DNA of 64,000 nt from Streptococcus infantis SK970. Lineage in GTDB: Bacteria > Bacillota > Bacilli > Lactobacillales > Streptococcaceae. Made by a program: the position numbers and the translations under genes. The stretch is from positions 186,001 through 250,000 of the forward strand of contig AFUT01000003.1 in the NCBI GenBank assembly GCA_000223255.2, read 5' to 3'. Positions 62,055 to 64,000 of the stretch are shown here, in pieces. Below the pieces are notes generated by a model that had not been told where the DNA came from, ran no database searches, and saw only the letters and a program-made list of their open reading frames with translations. Position 1 is the stretch's first letter, and each line of letters begins with the position of its first letter.

Positions 62055-63113
62055 TTATTTTTCAGGAACTTTTACGCTTCCATCAAGGATTTTAGCTTTT
62101 GCGTCTTCAACAGCTTTTTTACCTTCTTCAGAAAGATTTGTTACTGCCAAGTCAACACCTTTATCCTTCAATGAGTAAACGATAGCTTGACCACCAGGGA
62201 ATTCCCCTTTTTCAGCTTTGTTGGCAAGGTCTTTTACAGCTGTACCAACTTGTTTCAAAGTAGAAGCAAGTACAAAGTTAGCTTCTTTACCATCTTTAGA
62301 AGTATATTTACCTTCATCTACTTGGTCACGGTCTACACCGATAACCCAAACTTTTTCACTTTCATTTTTGCTTTCATTCAAAGATTTAGCTTCTGAGAAA
62401 ACACCTGCACCAGTACCACCAGCTGCTTGGTAGATAACGTCTGCACCTGCAGCGTATTGAGCTGCAGCAATTGTTTTACCTTTAGCAGCATCACCAAATG
62501 AACCAGCGTAGTCTACTTGAACTTTGATTGATGGGTCAACTGATTCGACACCAGCTTTGAAACCAGCTGCGAAGCGAGAAATAACTTCAGATTCCATACC
62601 ACCTACAAAACCAACTTGTTTTGTTTTAGTAGTTTTAGCTGCAGCGACACCTGCAAGGTATGCTGCTTCGTTATCAGCAAAAGTAGCACTTACAACATTT
62701 TTTTGATCTTTGATCACATCGTCAATCAAAACATAGTTTATATCTGTATGTTCTTTGGCAGCATCAGCAACTGCATTTTTAAGTGCAAAACCAATACCAT
62801 AGATCAAGTTGTAGTTTCCAGCTGCTTGTTGCAAGTTGTTTGCATAGTCCGCTTCACTTGTTGATTGGAAGTAAGTATAACCTTTATCTTTTTCAAGATT
62901 GTGTTCTTTACCCCAAGCTTGAAGACCTTCCCAAGCTGATTGGTTGAATGATTTATCATCAACACCACCAGTATCTGTAACGATAGCTGCTTTAGTCTTC
63001 ACATCAGAAGAAGAAGATGAAGCTGCGTTACGAGATGAGCGATTACCACATGCAGCAAGTCCAAATGCTGCTACTGCAACTAGACCAAGGCCTAGCCATT
63101 GTTTCTTGTTCAT
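62055..63113 (-). CDS. bmpA: Nucleoside-binding lipoprotein, BMP family
   Basis: A 352-residue lipoprotein of the basic membrane protein (BMP, PnrA) family that captures nucleosides for NupOPQ. The signal peptide ends LAAC, so C21 is acylated, followed by a Ser-rich linker. The mature domain has DTGGVDDKSFNQSAWEGLQA, GIGFALKNAVADAAKEHTDI and VGFVGGMESEVISRFAAGFK. The start at 63113 (MNKKQWLGLGLVAVAAFGLA) has AGGAGG 7 bases upstream and is preferred to 63152. Names nupN and pnrA are used for relatives. Confidence 0.93.
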   Translation of the reverse strand: MNKKQWLGLGLVAVAAFGLAACGNRSSRNAASSSSSDVKTKAAIVTDTGGVDDKSFNQSAWEGLQAWGKEHNLEKDKGYTYFQSTSEADYANNLQQAAGNYNLIYGIGFALKNAVADAAKEHTDINYVLIDDVIKDQKNVVSATFADNEAAYLAGVAAAKTTKTKQVGFVGGMESEVISRFAAGFKAGVESVDPSIKVQVDYAGSFGDAAKGKTIAAAQYAAGADVIYQAAGGTGAGVFSEAKSLNESKNESEKVWVIGVDRDQVDEGKYTSKDGKEANFVLASTLKQVGTAVKDLANKAEKGEFPGGQAIVYSLKDKGVDLAVTNLSEEGKKAVEDAKAKILDGSVKVPEK

Positions 63114-63136
63114 TACTGAACCTCCTAAATAAGATG

Positions 63137-63218
63137 TGCAACTAAGTTGCAAGTATATATTGATTGGTCACAAGGACCCTTGCCACTCAGAGAGTGACAC
63201 AGACTATTGCAAGTCTGT
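63137..63218 (-). repeat. Chain of four small hairpins between cdd and bmpA
   Basis: In 82 bases there are four short stems: ACAGACT/AGTCTGT (63199-63218, covering the cdd stop codon), CACTC-AGA-GAGTG (63184-63196), CAAGG-AC-CCTTG (63171-63182) and TGCAACT-A-AGTTGCA (63137-63151, just before the bmpA ribosome site). No T run follows any of them, so they do not look like standard terminators. Confidence 0.55.
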
Positions 63219-63593
63219 AAAAGAATATGGAAGTAATTCCCCGACCGTCATCTCGACCGTCGTTTTATCTTTGGCGACTAGAGTCACCTTTAGATCTGGT
63301 TTAAAAAATTCGACCATAACTTGGCGACAAGCACCGCAAGGCGAAATTGGTTTTTCAGTTTGACCATAGACAATCAATTCTGAAAAGTCTCGTTGTCCTT
63401 CAGAAACCGCCTTAAAGATTGCCGTTCTTTCGCCACAGTTGGTCAAGGGGTAGCTAGCATTTTCAATGTTAACCCCTGTATAGATACTTCCGTCCTTGGC
63501 TACCAAAACAGCGCCAATCGGAAAATGTGAGTAGGGAACATAAGCTTTTTTACTAGTTTCAATCGCTAATTCAATCAACTCAGTAGTCGCCAT
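63204..63593 (-). CDS. cdd: Cytidine deaminase
   Basis: A 129-residue zinc enzyme converting cytidine and deoxycytidine to uridine and deoxyuridine. The active-site motifs are [18 protein letters not shown] (Cys ligand and catalytic Glu region with the CG-E pattern) and [13 protein letters not shown] (two zinc cysteines). It is the small homotetrameric form. It overlaps deoC by 14 bases and precedes bmpA, linking nucleoside breakdown to uptake. Confidence 0.96.
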   Translation of the reverse strand: MATTELIELAIETSKKAYVPYSHFPIGAVLVAKDGSIYTGVNIENASYPLTNCGERTAIFKAVSEGQRDFSELIVYGQTEKPISPCGACRQVMVEFFKPDLKVTLVAKDKTTVEMTVGELLPYSFTDLQ

Positions 63594-64000
63594 CAGCTAA
63601 TTCTCCTTTTAAGATTGCAACACCAGAAGATGTTCCAATACGAGTAGCTCCTGCTTCAACAAAGGCAACTGCATCTGCATAAGAACGAGCTCCACCAGCT
63701 GCTTTAACCCCCATATCAGGACCAACAGTCTGACGCATTAATTGAACATCTGGCAAAGTCGCTCCACCTGTTGAGAAACCTGTAGAAGTCTTGACATAAT
63801 CTGCACCAGCTTTTTGAGCAAGTTGACAAGCCAGAACTTTTTCTTCATTCGTTAACAAACAAGCTTCAATAATAACCTTAACAAGTTTGTCTCCACTTGC
63901 TTCAACAACAGCTTGAATGTCTGTCTCAACTAATGCAATATTTCCTGATTTTAGTGCACCAACGTTGATAACCATATCAATTTCGTCAGCACCATTTTGG
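63580..64000 (-). CDS. deoC: Deoxyribose-phosphate aldolase, 5' end cut by window edge
   Basis: The C-terminal two thirds of DeoC, which splits deoxyribose-5-phosphate into glyceraldehyde-3-phosphate and acetaldehyde. Visible are the segment [19 protein letters not shown], the catalytic lysine region [17 protein letters not shown] (Schiff-base Lys in the KTSTGF motif) and [20 protein letters not shown]. The frame stays open to the right edge, so the start lies outside the window. It overlaps cdd by 14 bases; together with bmpA and nupOPQ it forms a nucleoside catabolic operon. Confidence 0.95.
   Translation of the reverse strand, partial: QNGADEIDMVINVGALKSGNIALVETDIQAVVEASGDKLVKVIIEACLLTNEEKVLACQLAQKAGADYVKTSTGFSTGGATLPDVQLMRQTVGPDMGVKAAGGARSYADAVAFVEAGATRIGTSSGVAILKGELADGDY

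Overview
The window is a stretch of core chromosome from a low-GC Gram-positive coccus, most likely a Streptococcus of the mitis group (S. pneumoniae, mitis, oralis, infantis). Support comes from gene content and order: rplS / paired fluC / chorismate mutase / flavodoxin; a full atp operon with a 66-residue streptococcal subunit c; suf order C-D-S-U-B; parE and parC separated by small genes and followed by ilvE; and a copy of the BOX repeat typical of this group. Several proteins differ from the S. pneumoniae versions as I remember them, so I do not call the species.

Layout. 0-11 kb: DUF1934, HD hydrolase, Cof phosphatase, tRNA-Arg, rplS with its leader, fluC pair, chorismate mutase, flavodoxin, DHH phosphoesterase, L31B, HU, DegV, a TPR protein, an AI-2E family protein and a lactonase-fold protein. 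11-18 kb: atpEBFHAGDC on the minus strand, with a BOX element between atpG and atpD. 18-27 kb: CHY zinc finger, U32 protein, comEA-comEC, an acetyltransferase, ald, phoH, yozE, cvfB. 27-34 kb: frr-pyrH, trmFO, tmk-holB-yabA-rsmI, tuf. 34-47 kb: a second AI-2E protein, dacA (PBP3), an amino acid permease, sufCDSUB, DUF3272, fRMsr-dnaX, rpsA, tRNA-Gln and tRNA-Tyr. 47-58 kb: DUF2969, ilvE, parC, an ANT(6)-like nucleotidyltransferase, a membrane protein, DUF1232, parE, a polar amino acid ABC transporter, plsY. 58-64 kb: the nucleoside salvage and uptake operon deoC-cdd-bmpA-nupO-nupP-nupQ. No gap between genes exceeds 300 bases.

How the genes work together: ATP synthesis and acid tolerance (atp), Fe-S assembly (suf), chromosome topology (parC/parE), replication (dnaX, holB, tmk, yabA), translation (tuf, frr, rpsA, rplS, L31, three tRNAs, trmFO, rsmI), DNA uptake (comEA/comEC), wall trimming (dacA), phospholipid synthesis (plsY) and nucleoside scavenging.

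The dominant peculiarity is about 23 single-base frameshifts in 15 genes. All but two are explained by one missing A or T in a short homopolymer, and they hit genes the cell cannot lose (atpD, atpB, parE, plsY). This looks like a homopolymer-undercalling sequencing method, not biology. Coordinates for those genes below are those of the repaired gene. I found no phage, insertion sequence, CRISPR array or obvious undescribed system. The most interesting biological signals are three genes whose predicted transcription starts fall at or within 3 bases of the start codon (leaderless mRNAs), the BOX element inside the atp operon, a chain of small hairpins between cdd and bmpA, and a chromosomal ANT(6)-like gene between parE and parC.
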